Shown here: positions 11,291 through 21,862 of the stretch, in pieces
How positions within the stretch are numbered: the stretch's first letter is position 1
Layout: each line of letters opens with the position of its first letter
Assembly: GCF_050624435.1 (NCBI RefSeq)
Contig: NC_134535.1
Location: 72,164,494 to 72,228,493 of the forward strand
Source: Tenrec ecaudatus
Lineage: Eukaryota > Chordata > Mammalia > Afrosoricida > Tenrecidae
Length of the DNA stretch: 64,000 bases
Reading direction: 5' to 3'
The notes under the pieces: generated by a model
What the model saw: the letters and a program-made list of their open reading frames with translations, nothing else
What the model was told of the DNA's origin: nothing
The model's database searches: none
Position numbers and translations under genes: made by a program

Positions 11291-12565
11291 TTGTTAAAAA
11301 CCTACCATGAAACCAGACACATAGGTGCTTAAGATTTAGCAGTGGCTAAGACAGCCAAAACGCCCCCCACGCCACCCTACCCGCACCCCCTGTGAGCTTA
11401 CATTCTAGAAGAGAGAGAGAAAATGCATTTCAATACGGAGTAAAATACATGGGGTATCTTTCAGTAAATGTTGCTTTTAGTCAATGCTTTTAGTAAATGT
11501 TGCTGATAATGGAAAATAATGTCTTAACATAGCAAGACAATTGCTGGGTAGAAATGCCAAGTATTTTTTCACATAACCTCATTCATTATAGAAGCTTAAG
11601 TAACTAATACATTAAGCCAGATATGAAGAAACATTGCATTTCTGAAATGCATGAATCCAGCATCCAAGGCTTAGCAAGGTTGAGTCAGCTCTTTGACTGA
11701 AGTCAAAAAAGGAACAACATGTGCAATCCCTGAAGAGAATTTTTAAAGCTTATATAACTCTGGGGTGACGTCAGGGGAACCCATGCCTTGCTCCTAAAGG
11801 CTTCGTCGTTGTTGCTGCTTGAACTACAGACAGATGTGTGCAGCTACGCTGTGTGTGTTATTCTTTCTGGGTTCCTACCTCACTCTTGCAAAGACCTCCC
11901 ACATTTCTGAGGCTCTTAAAGCTTTATCTCACCAGGGAGCACTACCTTGTCTCCATCACCTCAATAAATGGATGAACATTGCACCAATCATGGCCCTAAT
12001 CTTCTGCATGACTTTGAAAAGTCCTTTTCCTAAGCTAATAGTACACAATATTTTTTCCACCAAAAAATCAAATGTCATTGTTTCCATAAGCATGGCTATG
12101 TGAACGTAGCCGATTCCCTATAGAGGGAGAATGATGTTTATGAAAAGAAATGACCCCTAAAAAGCCAAGGTTCAAGGCATCATGGAAACATAAGCCAGTC
12201 ACACAAAAACAAGCTGGGAACTTCTCTTTTCAGAAAGCATCTACAGGAAACACTAAATCTGCTAGAAGATTTCAGCAGCTGCATCTGGCAGGCCTTAGCA
12301 TGCACAGCCTTGCTGTTGCTGGCAGAACCGTTTGCTCCCTGCCTGCCAGATTTCAGGAGGGGTCTAGCAGCCAAACAGGTTTGAGCAGGGAAACTCTGAG
12401 TTCCTGTTGAACATATATTTACGTGAAATGATCCCAGTCACAGTAAATGGAAAGGAGCGATCATTTGGGGGAAGAGAATGTGTGTCTTAGACTTATTTTT
12501 GTCTCCACTATTAGCCCCCTAAATGTTTAGAACTTGATCTTGTTTCTTCTCATGTGTCTTATATC
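11291..12565. other. Unique sequence, no gene seen
   Basis: Holds a short direct repeat of 'tagtaaatgttgct'-type text at about 11462-11505. No family or gene recognised. Confidence 0.4.
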
Positions 12566-12752
12566 TGAGCAAATCTGGTGGTGCTCGGAGTTGGGCATTG
12601 GGCTGCTAGCTGCAAGGTCGATGGCTCAAAGCCACCAGTTGCTCTGAGAGAAACAGGAGGCTATATCTGCTCCTGCTAAGATGCACACTTCTAGAAACCA
12701 GATTTGAGGTTGCTATGCGTCAGAATCAACTCCATGGCAGCAGGTTTGCTTT
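12566..12752 (+). mobile_element. AfroSINE
   Basis: The head 'tctggtggtgctcggagttg' and the box-B-like 'gcaaggtcgatggctcaaag' lead to the tail 'ttgctatgcgtcagaatcaa' and 'ctccatggcagcaggttt'. Near full length; the middle is shortened. Confidence 0.85.
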
Positions 12753-13590
12753 ATTTCGATGTAGTTTGTATTTATTGTGTCTCTCATCCACAGGATGTTA
12801 CATTAGCTCAGCTGAATGATTTAATCCCTTATTTTTCTTGTGTAGCCACTATCTGTACTATGATCATTCAAGCCGGTTAGATCCAGGCAGGGGAGTATAA
12901 TATGGTGATTAAAGGGGAACATTTAAAGCCAGAAATACCTACACAACAACTGACTTGCGTAAAACTTTGGGCAAGTTGTTTACACTCTAAGCGTGCTCGT
13001 CTATCACCTGGGAGTGATGACAGTGTTTGTGTCACCACTCTGTTAAGAGGCTTACAGGCGGTAACGCGCAAACATTCCTGGAACACAGGACAAATTGAAC
13101 AGACCTTGCTCTTCCGTGGTTTCCATTTGTAGGGGATCACAGAGGGGTTCCCTCTGCGCTCCTGAGTGTTTGGGCACATTTGGATCTTGGGAACACGAGA
13201 TCCGTTTCCACATATTGAAAACAGCTTATGAAAGCTTTGGGCATCAGGCAGCATGTTGCTCCCACACTGACTAGAAATATTCTTCATCTTTATGGATATA
13301 AAATTGCATTGAGTGTGTGGGTGCGCGTCCACATCGTTGGGTCTAACTTATCAGAATGAGCGCACAACTGTTCCACACAGTTTTCAGAAGCGGATCACCA
13401 GGCCTTGTCTCTGAGGCATCTCTTGGTAGACTGGGGCCTCTAAATGTTTGGTTAGCAGCCAAGTAAGTACCTTTAACCATTTTCACCACCCCAGGTACTA
13501 CTGCTGGAGGTAACTGAGAAGGGCTCGAACCCGGAATGAGGAGCTCTGCTGTTGCTTTCCTTCCCACAGCACCTTGCGATCATGAGGCCT
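12753..13590. other. Unique sequence, no gene seen
   Basis: No repeat or conserved frame recognised. The 151-codon minus frame at 12877-13332 lacks any recognisable domain. Confidence 0.4.
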
Positions 13591-13765
13591 GATAAAGGAG
13601 CCCCGGTGGGACTGCTGCATAGACCCTGGGCTGCTTAACTGTGTGGTCAGCAGTTCAGAAAGCCCGGCTGCTAGGAGTACGAGGCTCTCTGTTCCCACGA
13701 AGAATTGCAGACCTTAGAAACTCTAGCTAGGGTTGCAATGGACCGGAAGCAGTCTCTAAGTCAGT
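13591..13765 (+). mobile_element. AfroSINE, diverged
   Basis: Starts 'aaaggagccccggtgggact' (head), has 'gtcagcagttcagaaagccc' at the box B position, and ends 'gcagaccttagaaactc' with a degraded tail. Confidence 0.7.
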
Positions 13766-14559
13766 GAAACACTGGCTGTAAACTTAGTTGTAGATCATTA
13801 TCACGGTGAGCAATCTCTAGGAACCTATAAAAGACATTTACAATATATGCTCCTCATCCCTGGCTTATCCATTTTTTAACTTGGATTGCAATTCAACTCA
13901 ATTTAACGAGCATTTATTGAGTATCTTCTTTGTTCCAAAAACATCCTCTTAGGCCTACAAGCATATAATAAAGCGTATGGTTACAGAATTGTATAGCTAG
14001 CAGGGAGATCCCCTTTTTAAGTCTGTGTGAATAAGAATTATTGTTCTAGTAAGTGACAGAAAGTCAACAGAAACTAGGTTAGGGGGGAAAGTAGTATTGT
14101 TAGTGGAAGTCCAAACTGACTCTAGATAGGTACTAAATAAATCAATCATGGTTTGGATTCCTTGCTTCTCTTCCTTTCTCATTCCCCTTCCTCTTTCTTT
14201 CTGCTCACTCCAGGTCTTGCTGCTGCGCTCTCCTGATCTCAGGTTCAGTCTCAGGTAGGTGTATCCATCTGGTGGCAAAAGCGGTTGCCGGCAGTTGCCT
14301 GTGTTCATGGCTATTCAGCTGGAAGAACGGACCCCTCTGCCCGGGCTGCACACAGTGTCCACACACAGCATTCTAGCCTGGCCCGTGGGTATGCTCAGCC
14401 CTGGCCCAGTCCCTGAGTCTGGGGACTTGGAGCTGACTGAGCATCCTAAGGTGAGGGACAGTCCTTCTGGACCAGGTTGGGAGAGGGGAAATTCCCAAAA
14501 GGATGCTTGGGGTAGGGGGTGGGGAACAGAGAAATGGCTATCAAATCCCTTACTCTCCA

Positions 14560-14700
14560 CACCCCTTTTAATAGATAAAAATAAGGATCTAAGTCCTAAA
14601 GACAATAAATGACTTGTCCAAAAGTAAACAGCTACTGATGCTATAGAAGTAACATTCCGGTTTTGTGGCTCTTCCCGTTATCTAACACTCCTCCCAGCAT
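14560..14700 (-). mobile_element. MIR SINE fragment
   Basis: 'ccttttaatagataaaaata' through 'aatgacttgtccaaaagtaa' to 'tccggttttgtggctcttcc' follows the reverse-complement MIR order of 'ccattttacagatgaggaa', 'acttgcccaaggtcac' and 'ggcagtctggctcc'. Confidence 0.5.
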
Positions 14701-14807
14701 GAAGGAGGAGAGCACAATGCACCAGCACTGAGAGACCCCGCAGCAAAATAGTTAAACTCAGCCTGCTGACCCCCGGTCTTTAGCCGTTCTTGCAGCTTGC
14801 TAGGAGC

Positions 14808-15020
14808 ATGGGCAGTAGCGTGGCTATGCTTTGGGCTGCCCTCTGCAGGGTCAGTAGTTCACAATCACGAGCCAACACTTTGAAACCATCGGTCTGTCCT
14901 CGGGAGAAAGAATACACTGCCGGAACTCAAGGACTCGGACTCAGAAGCACATCGGACAACTACCCCTGTCCCACAGGCGACCCAGGAGCTGGCATCGACC
15001 GGACGGCAGAGTGCTCTGTG
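14808..15020 (+). mobile_element. AfroSINE
   Basis: Head-derived text is followed by box-B-like 'ctgcagggtcagtagttcac' and 'cgggagaaagaatacactgc'. The tail ends 'aggagctggcatcgaccgga', with the usual 'actcggactcagaagcacat' region before it. Confidence 0.6.
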
Positions 15021-15039
15021 TGGTCGTGGTGGTTTTCCT

Positions 15040-15225
15040 TGCAACTCGCTGGTTCTGTGATCTTGGAAAAGATCGTTCACTTTCTGTCAAGCCTTCTCTC
15101 ATCTGTAAAACAGAGTGGAAATAAGAGTACCTGCTGTATTGTGAGGAAAACATGAATTAATATTTGTAAAATGCTTAGGGCAGTACCTGGCACATAGGTG
15201 TTAAACAAGTTCTTACTATTACATC
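15040..15225 (+). mobile_element. MIR SINE
   Basis: Good match in order: 'gttctgtgatcttggaaaag', 'cttctctcatctgtaaaaca', then 'taaaatgcttagggcagtac' and 'ctggcacataggtgtt'. One of the clearest MIRs in the window. Confidence 0.85.
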
Positions 15226-15227
15226 AT

Positions 15228-15425
15228 CATCATTGAATGCTTACTAAACGCAAAGTACCGCACATATATATGATGCTATATTATTTTCATAAAAAAACTT
15301 AATGAAGTAGACATGTTTATTCTCATTTGAAAGAAGAGACTGGACGTTTGCGAGACTAAGCAACTTACTTAGCACTTAAGCGAGGATGGAACCAGGTTTT
15401 GAACTTCCGTCTGTCTGACAGCAAA
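15228..15425 (-). mobile_element. MIR SINE, inverted beside the previous one
   Basis: Reverse-complement MIR order: 'ttgaatgcttactaaacgca', 'aagtagacatgtttattctc', 'gagactaagcaacttactta', then 'aaccaggttttgaacttccg'. It abuts a plus-strand MIR, so the pair is an inverted repeat. Confidence 0.75.
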
Positions 15426-15456
15426 GCCTGAATGTTAAACAAGATCCACAAAAATA

Positions 15457-15662
15457 CAAACTCATTGTCATTGAATCTATTCTGGCTCATCGTGACCCAA
15501 TGGGACAGGGTAGAAATTCCCCTGTGGGGTTCCAAGACTGTAGCTCTTTATGGGAGTAGAAATCCTGGTCTTTCTCCCACAGAGTGGTTGGTGGTTTTGA
15601 ACTGATGACCTTGTAGTTATCAACCCAACATATAATCACGACTCCATCAGGGAACTCTAAGT
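15457..15662 (-). mobile_element. AfroSINE
   Basis: Full-length minus copy. Tail 'attgtcattgaatctattct' comes first, then 'ggttccaagactgtagctct', 'tgggagtagaaatcctggtc', 'ttggtggttttgaactgatg', and the head at 15640-15660. Confidence 0.92.
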
Positions 15663-16065
15663 GATAAATAGGTTCAAAGAAAGTATTATACGAGTTTAAA
15701 AAGGAGTAATCACAGCCTATTAAAATGCTAAATAATAGCTATAGAGACAGGCGCAGACGGTCTGGCTGCTGGCTGATTGTACATATTTTCAATAATTAAA
15801 TTCAACAAATATCTACTTGAGTACGTGCCCCGTGCCCCAAGTGTCCTACCTGCAAAAGATGCAGCAGTAAATGAAATTGATTATAGCTTGCTGAGTGCAA
15901 ATTTGAGTTGAAAGAGGTAATTGGGCAATTTAAGCAAAAGGAAGATGGATACTAAGAGCAAAGGAACAAGGGTGCAGTACACAAGGGGCCACGTGGTTTC
16001 CTAGCTGACCCACTTTGATTTGTGGGACACTGTCTGTGGGGGGTAGGCGACAAGGACCTGGAACA
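15663..16065. other. Unique or unassigned sequence
   Basis: A stretch at about 15795-15870 ('ttcaacaaatatctacttga') resembles a common old mammalian repeat that I cannot name with confidence. Confidence 0.4.
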
Positions 16066-16235
16066 ATACTCACTGCCATGGCGCTGATTCCATCCTGCAG
16101 AGACATGGCGGACAGATGAGAACTGCTTCATAGGGTTTCCAAGCGTATATTATTTATAGAAGCAGACTGCCACATCTGTCTGCCCCAGATTGGCTAGTCG
16201 GTTTGGCTTTCAGTGAGGAGTTAAACAGTTGACCA
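16066..16235 (-). mobile_element. AfroSINE, diverged subtype
   Basis: 'atagggtttccaagcgtata' then 'atagaagcagactgccacat' and 'tggctagtcggtttggcttt' give the minus-strand order of the SINE body and box B. The tail end near 16066 ('tcactgccatggcgctgatt') is recognisable. Confidence 0.7.
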
Positions 16236-17059
16236 AAATATCGGTCCTGTGTCGTGGAGGTACCAACATGCTGAAGAAAGGCACCATAGCAGTGGATGGA
16301 GATGTCAGATCACTGAGAGGGGCAAGGAGAGGCCAGTGCCAAGAGATCCTCGTACAAATACACACACAGACACCCTCTCCCCCACAAATTAGAGTGACAT
16401 CAGTCTACCATCTACCGAACAACCTGCTTAATAAAGGAGAACAAATGGCCATGTTAGAGAATGTTCATGTTTTTACACTGCTCTAAGCTCCACCCTGCCC
16501 ACACCAAATTAGAATGTTGCCCAAATTATTTATATTTCTAGGAAAAAGCCTCTTGATACTTGTTTTGCCCTTTGTTTCTGGCTTCTCTTTTCCAGTGGGG
16601 GCAGGGGGGGAGTAAAAGATCGAACTAGCAATGGCAATATCTCCAATCCCCTAATATTGATTTTGTTATGAGTGAGAATTAGTAAGATTTTATCACTCGT
16701 GGAATGACTGAAAAAGCTGCCAACTTTTAACTCATTGCAGTGTTTTCAAATGTGTAGGTCTCGTGGCTAGTTCCAAAAGGGGAAATGGTCCTTCATAAAG
16801 TTGACCTGAGAATAAAGGGGTTTATTTTGGCTACAGTTTATTGCTAGAACGGTGTTATTAGAAAATGAAGATGCACGGTTAACTTAAGAAATCCTTTTTT
16901 TGAATACTAATGTGAGGGAATGCACAAATAAGTGTTTTCATTGAACATACTTAGGAGGTGGCCTCTCACTTAATCGAGAGTGGATATTAATATGCTAATA
17001 GCATAGGGCTAGATGTGAGCCTGTGATGCTTCAGTGCCCTCCATTCCTATATATTTGCT
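16236..17059. other. Unique sequence, no gene seen
   Basis: AT-rich, with no repeat or conserved frame recognised. Confidence 0.4.
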
Positions 17060-17222
17060 ACATGCTATTATCGTTATTATTATTTTAATTTAGAACAATT
17101 CCAGCTCGCGTTGGAAGTAAGGAAAACTGAAGCTCAAAGAGACTCACTGGTTTCTTCAGGTCACAAAACTGCAGAGTCTGAAGTGAAACCCAGGTCCTCT
17201 GGTCCTCGAGCCCTTTCCCAAT
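17060..17222 (-). mobile_element. MIR SINE
   Basis: 'attatcgttattattatttt', 'ggaagtaaggaaaactgaag', 'ctcaaagagactcactggtt' and 'gaaacccaggtcctctggtc' follow the reverse-complement MIR order. Confidence 0.65.
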
Positions 17223-17789
17223 TTCATTTGTCAGCTCTCATTTTTCATATTCGTATTAGTTTGTTTTCTAAATAGTTGCCATTAATAGGAAGGCTTAAGG
17301 AAAGATATTTCTCATAGCTACTCAAGAGTTTTGAACTGGTTGTTACAAGCACTCAAGGCACTCATTAAGAAAATCTTGCCAAACGAAAACATTTTAAAGC
17401 ATAAAATTAAAAAATGAACTACATAGTGTACCTGGTGGATGGACATCCTGCCTCCAACTCTTTCATCCAAAATCATTTGAGAACAGTTCTGGAAACCACA
17501 TGCTTCCTTAGACCCAGCTTTGCCTTGGACGGGTCTAAACCCTCAAAGAGATAACTTGGGAATCTGCGCACACTACACATTGTACAGTATCCACAATCCA
17601 CAACGGTCCCTAGAAGGGTCACTCGACAGTTTGGTGGCAAGGATTGAATACCTATCCAGGAATGATTTGTGTGTGTGTTTGACTGAAAAAAGTACACAGT
17701 TACCAAGATTGAGGTGAATCTTCTTTTACTTGCAACTGGTTTCTCCAGATATGATTGCTCCCCTTCTCGCCTTCTCCCTTGCCATGCAA
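17223..17789. other. Unique sequence, no gene seen
   Basis: No repeat or conserved frame recognised; moderately AT-rich. Confidence 0.35.
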
Positions 17790-17980
17790 CATATTCTTTC
17801 ATACATGCTGGGTACCGGGAGAATGGGGAAGGACATCATGCTTGGTACAGCAAAGGGGCAGCGAAAAAGAGGAAGGCCTTCAACGAGATGGACTGACACA
17901 GTGGCTCCGGCATAGGAACCATTGTGAGGATGGCGCAGTGGTTCCTTCTGTTGTGCAGAGGGTCGCAATGCGTGGAAAGT
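17790..17980 (+). mobile_element. RTE/BovB-type LINE, ORF 3' end fragment
   Basis: A frame at 17798-17912 reads MLGTGRMGKDIMLGTAKGQR followed by KRGRPSTRWTD, the C-terminal end of RTE/BovB polyproteins. 'cattgtgaggatggcgcagt' and 'ttctgttgtgcagagggtcg' follow, then the copy ends near 17980. It is 5'-truncated. The same text occurs at 37.65 kb (plus) and, reversed, at 59.2/59.9 kb. Confidence 0.85.
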
Positions 17981-18204
17981 GACACGAGGGCATCTACCGA
18001 CACAGGTCTTATATGGTCACTGCACGTACATCATGGGGTGACATCCACTTGACAAGAAGGAAGGAGAAACAAGCTGGCCCAAGGCCAACGCCTTTGAAAC
18101 AGTGGTCAGACATGCCTTTACTTATCAATGTTTCTTTACTAGTTCTGACACCAACTGTCCTTCCCACAGCACTGTTGCTGTGAGTCCGAGTCGATTAGAT
18201 GGCA

Positions 18205-18382
18205 TTTGAGTATCTGGATGGTGCAAAGAGTCAAGCATTTGATGACTAACCCAAAGTTTGGAGGTGAAGTCCATCCAAGTCCCTTTGGAAGAACAAGCAG
18301 CATTCTGCTGCCCAGAGCCTTGAATACTCTGAGTTTTCTATGAGGTCACTATGGCTTGGAATAGACCAGGCAGAAACTTTGC
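18205..18382 (+). mobile_element. AfroSINE
   Basis: Head 'tatctggatggtgcaaagag', box-B-like 'ttggaggtgaagtccatcca', body 'agccttgaatactctgag' and tail 'aggtcactatggcttggaat'. A stray SINE/RTE tail ('gtgagtccgagtcgattaga') lies just upstream at 18181-18200. Confidence 0.75.
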
Positions 18383-18917
18383 TTTTTTTCTTTTAAGTCA
18401 TTAGAAAGCTCATAGATAATTAATATAGAAAGTACCTTGTCACCCACCCTTATGAATTGCTAGTGGGCAGAGTCAGTCAAGAACAAGCAGCAAAAATACA
18501 AGAGAGCTGGTGACGAACAGAATTGTTTATTTATGTGCCTTCTGTCAGAACAGTCTCTCAAAACAGTGAAAGCCAAGCAAACATGGTACACGTAAACACT
18601 GGTAGAATCCACCCCTTAGAAGGAGAGGCTTGAAGTTGCATGTGTTCACAATAAAAGACCAACAGGAAGTTTTTGTAATGCCATGACAACTTTGAATGTG
18701 GTTAAAATATGTCACATTATTCATAGAGTTGTTCAGGAATTCCTAAAAAGTGCATTTGAATAAAATGTAAAATCAAATCTATCTTCACACAAATACCAGA
18801 GAACCTTTTATTCTAGTATTGCCGTGCTTCCATCAATATATTCATCACCAAAACAGAATTCAAAAGATTACATTTTCTCTCTTAGACATTGTATTTTGGG
18901 TAAGATATTTTCGAAGG
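18383..18917. other. Unique AT-rich sequence
   Basis: Start of the repeat-poor block that runs to about 25.6 kb. No gene recognised. Confidence 0.4.
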
Positions 18918-19463
18918 TGTGGTAATTATATAATCATTTGTCAATTTGAGGATTAAGGGGTGGTCTAGACTGTCAATCAGGTGATAGCCAATGAGGCCTC
19001 TTTGTGGGCATGGCCTTCTCCTGAGAATTCTGGGAACTCTCTATTTCTCTCTGGGCTCACTTCCTTGGAGATTCACTACTGACAAGGCTGACTCCTTGCG
19101 AGACATCCCTGAGGAGAAGCCACATGGACCTACCCTGATGTAGCGCTGGGAGCTGGAAAAGCCACATGGAGACCACTGCCAGCACTGAGATGCTTTTACA
19201 ATCCCACTGGATCTACAAGAAAATGGATCCACCCATTGGCCTGTGATCTTTCTGCACTCAGTGTCATTACATGTATTTCATGAGTCTTAAGAGGACCTTA
19301 TAGATTGGTATCAGACATATGGGCTAATGTCGGACTTATGGACTTGATCTGGACTGGGCTGGGATGTTCTTTCAATGTTCAGTTGCTCTTGTATATAAAG
19401 CTCTGTTTTATACACAAATGTGTGTTTATGAATTTGTTTCTCTAGTCTACCCGGACTCACACA
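18918..19463 (+). mobile_element. LTR-like element (possible solo LTR) with TG...CA ends
   Basis: The element starts 'tgtggtaattatataatcat' and ends 'ctagtctacccggactcaca' plus CA. The five flanking bases are gaagg on the left (18913-18917) and aaagg on the right (19464-19468), a 5-bp duplication with one mismatch. A TATAAA-like 'gtatataaagctc' lies near 19393. The end segment 'gaatttgtttctctagtcta' resembles that of a widespread mammalian LTR-like family I cannot name with certainty. No internal retroviral region is present. Confidence 0.55.
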
Positions 19464-19984
19464 AAAGGTCATGATACTTTTGGGAGTTAATCACAGAAAA
19501 AAACAAAAACTTCACTTCAGAAGGAGAAAAGGAAGAAGGGATCAGAACCCTTGCTTGTGATGAGTTCATGTGGACACCTACTTTTGAATTGTAATCAATC
19601 TCTTAAAACTGTATATTGGAAACAAAAAAATTACACAGAAAGAAAAGCTAAATTACATAAAAATGTATCATATGTAGATTTATGTCTAATTTCAAATTAT
19701 TACATTTAAAATGAATGATGGAGGCCTGTGAAGAATTTTCCTTATATTTTTCTGATATCAAATTTATTTTCAAATTTTGCTAATAGTTCTGATTTTCAAC
19801 ACAAATAAGCCTGTTCTTTCTCAAGTAAATTTTAACTTCCAAATTATTAAACAAAAAAAAGACAGATATTATTTCTCTTTCTGCTTAAATGGCTGTGTGT
19901 ACCATACTTGGAAACTCAAAGTTTGCTCAAAATGTTATATTAAGTTGGCAAATCCCACTTAAAATTACAACACCCTCGGCAGAG
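19464..19984. other. Unique AT-rich sequence
   Basis: A-rich runs and no recognisable gene or repeat. Confidence 0.4.
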
Positions 19985-20450
19985 AATGATGAGCTGAAAC
20001 CAGTCCTCTCATATATTACTAATGGATGTGAAACTGGAACAACCCTGTGGAAAGTCAATTTGGTAACATCTATCTCGGCCTCAGGAATTCAGCTTCTGGG
20101 AAACTACGTGAAGGAAATAATCTACCATATGGGTGAATATCTAGATGACGAAGTAGTCAGTAAGTTATGGTTCACACTAACGCCATATTATACCGGTATA
20201 AGGGTATCATTTTGCATATGAGATTATAAATTTGTACTCCTAATATGCCAGTATAAGATTATAGATGTGCAATATGTAGAAAATCTATAGATGTAATGTT
20301 AAAATGCCGTGGATGGTAAATATTTACTCTGGTGATATTTTGATCATTTTCCATTTTCCCTTTTTGGCATCTAGTGAGAAATTACTTTGTATAAGTCAAA
20401 AACTATTATATGTTATCAAATGAATAAACTAATAAAATGTTTAAATATGT
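19985..20450 (+). mobile_element. Old L1 (HAL1/L1M-type) 3' fragment
   Basis: 'gtggaaagtcaatttggtaa', 'ggaattcagcttctgggaaa', 'gaaggaaataatctaccata' and 'cagtaagttatggttcacac' occur in the order seen in HAL1/L1M 3' regions. The remainder to about 20450 is too diverged to place. From memory of the family. Confidence 0.5.
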
Positions 20451-21749
20451 TTTAATCTAACTAGCTTCCTTACATATTTTAAACTTACATTAAAAACACA
20501 ATGTGTTGGGTTCAGGAGGCTGTGCTCTTGAGCTTCGCAATCATACTTTAGGTTAATGGACATTTGCAGCCTATGCCACCATGTGAAGTTTACTGTGTTT
20601 TTAAAAGGAGTACTTTTGTAACAAAGGTCTTGTTAAACTCTAGAATTACTAAAGGATTCCACTAGAAGTAGCATATTCTCTATTTTGCCTTCACTCTGCT
20701 AAAATAGCCAAGCAGAACAGTAAAAACCTCACCAAAGCAGCCCTATTGTGGCAATATATTTGAAATGTACATATTGAAGACCACAAAAATCATCAATTCT
20801 TACAAAGCGCTGAATAGAGCCAAATCTAATTTTCTAAGCATCCTCTTTAAGCTGTAAAAGAGCAAGCAGAGCTATCAGATATTCATGCGAGAAAAATAAG
20901 GGGGAAACAAAGCCCATGAAGAGTGTAATTATTTTGTTCTTTCTTTAAATCTCCTTGCCAAGAATCTGAACTGGATTAAGTATTCAACACCAAGAGATTA
21001 AAGATGTATATCCCTGTAGCTACCAGAGCACACATCTCCACATAATCACTGGGATTAACTTTCCAAGGAAGTAGATCAAAGCTTTATTTCCTTGTGGGTA
21101 TCCGATAATAAAAGCCAAAGTGAAATCAAACTCTCATCACTTTTGCATCTATCCTTAAGCTACTGGTTGAAGAAGAATCAGAATATGTAAGAGATAAGGT
21201 CAGTGAGAGAGGAAATAGCTTCACAGTCAACAGTGGAAGCACTAGTCAGACAAACATAGTAAAACACCAGAAAATCATTGGACAGTTTCAGAGCATAATA
21301 AAAAATAACGAATAATGAATTTTTAATAAAGGTGAATGAATATTCAAAGTACCACAAAACATACCTAGTTAAAATACAAATAAATCAACCAAGCTATTGT
21401 ATGTCATTGACTTATGGTGAATCTTTGCAGGTGGCTTCTTTTAACATTTCAGGAAGTGTGTTGCCAATTACAAAATATATTGTTTTTAGTTCTAGTCCCA
21501 GGGAGGAAAATTTGGCTTCTGAATTAAGGAACTTGTACTTCAAACATGTGCAAATCAATTGACTCCTTGTGCTTCATAGTCCCTGAATTCAGTCTTTAAA
21601 AAAAAAAAAAACAACAACCTGTAATCAATCTCTTGAATAGAGGTTTACTTAGACTATGTCTGTATTTGTATCAGTGCTTCACACTATTTCATTCTGGGTC
21701 AGATCCTGATGAGAAATTGCATTACCACACTACATTGTAACAAGGTCCG
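20451..21749. other. Unique AT-rich sequence
   Basis: No repeat or conserved frame recognised apart from an A run at about 21598-21611. Confidence 0.4.
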
Positions 21750-21862
21750 TATTTCATATAAGAATCACCTGGGCATCTATAAGAATAAGAATCACCTGGT
21801 GAGCTTGTTAAAATTTAGATTCTGATTTGGTATATCTGGGGTAAAAATGCAAATTGCTAGTC
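21750..21862. mobile_element. MER5-like hAT MITE fragment
   Basis: 'aagaatcacctggtgagctt' then 'gttaaaatttagattctgat' and 'tggtatatctggggtaaaaa' and 'tgcaaattgctag' match the MER5A layout. The end motif 'aagaatcacctgg' is present twice (21761 and 21787), suggesting a small tandem duplication at the terminus. Confidence 0.75.

Noticed and set aside
12566-12752. tRNA-like sequences in SINE heads as possible tRNA genes
   Set aside because: The A and B box-like segments are in AfroSINEs with SINE bodies and tails, not free-standing tRNAs with a cloverleaf.
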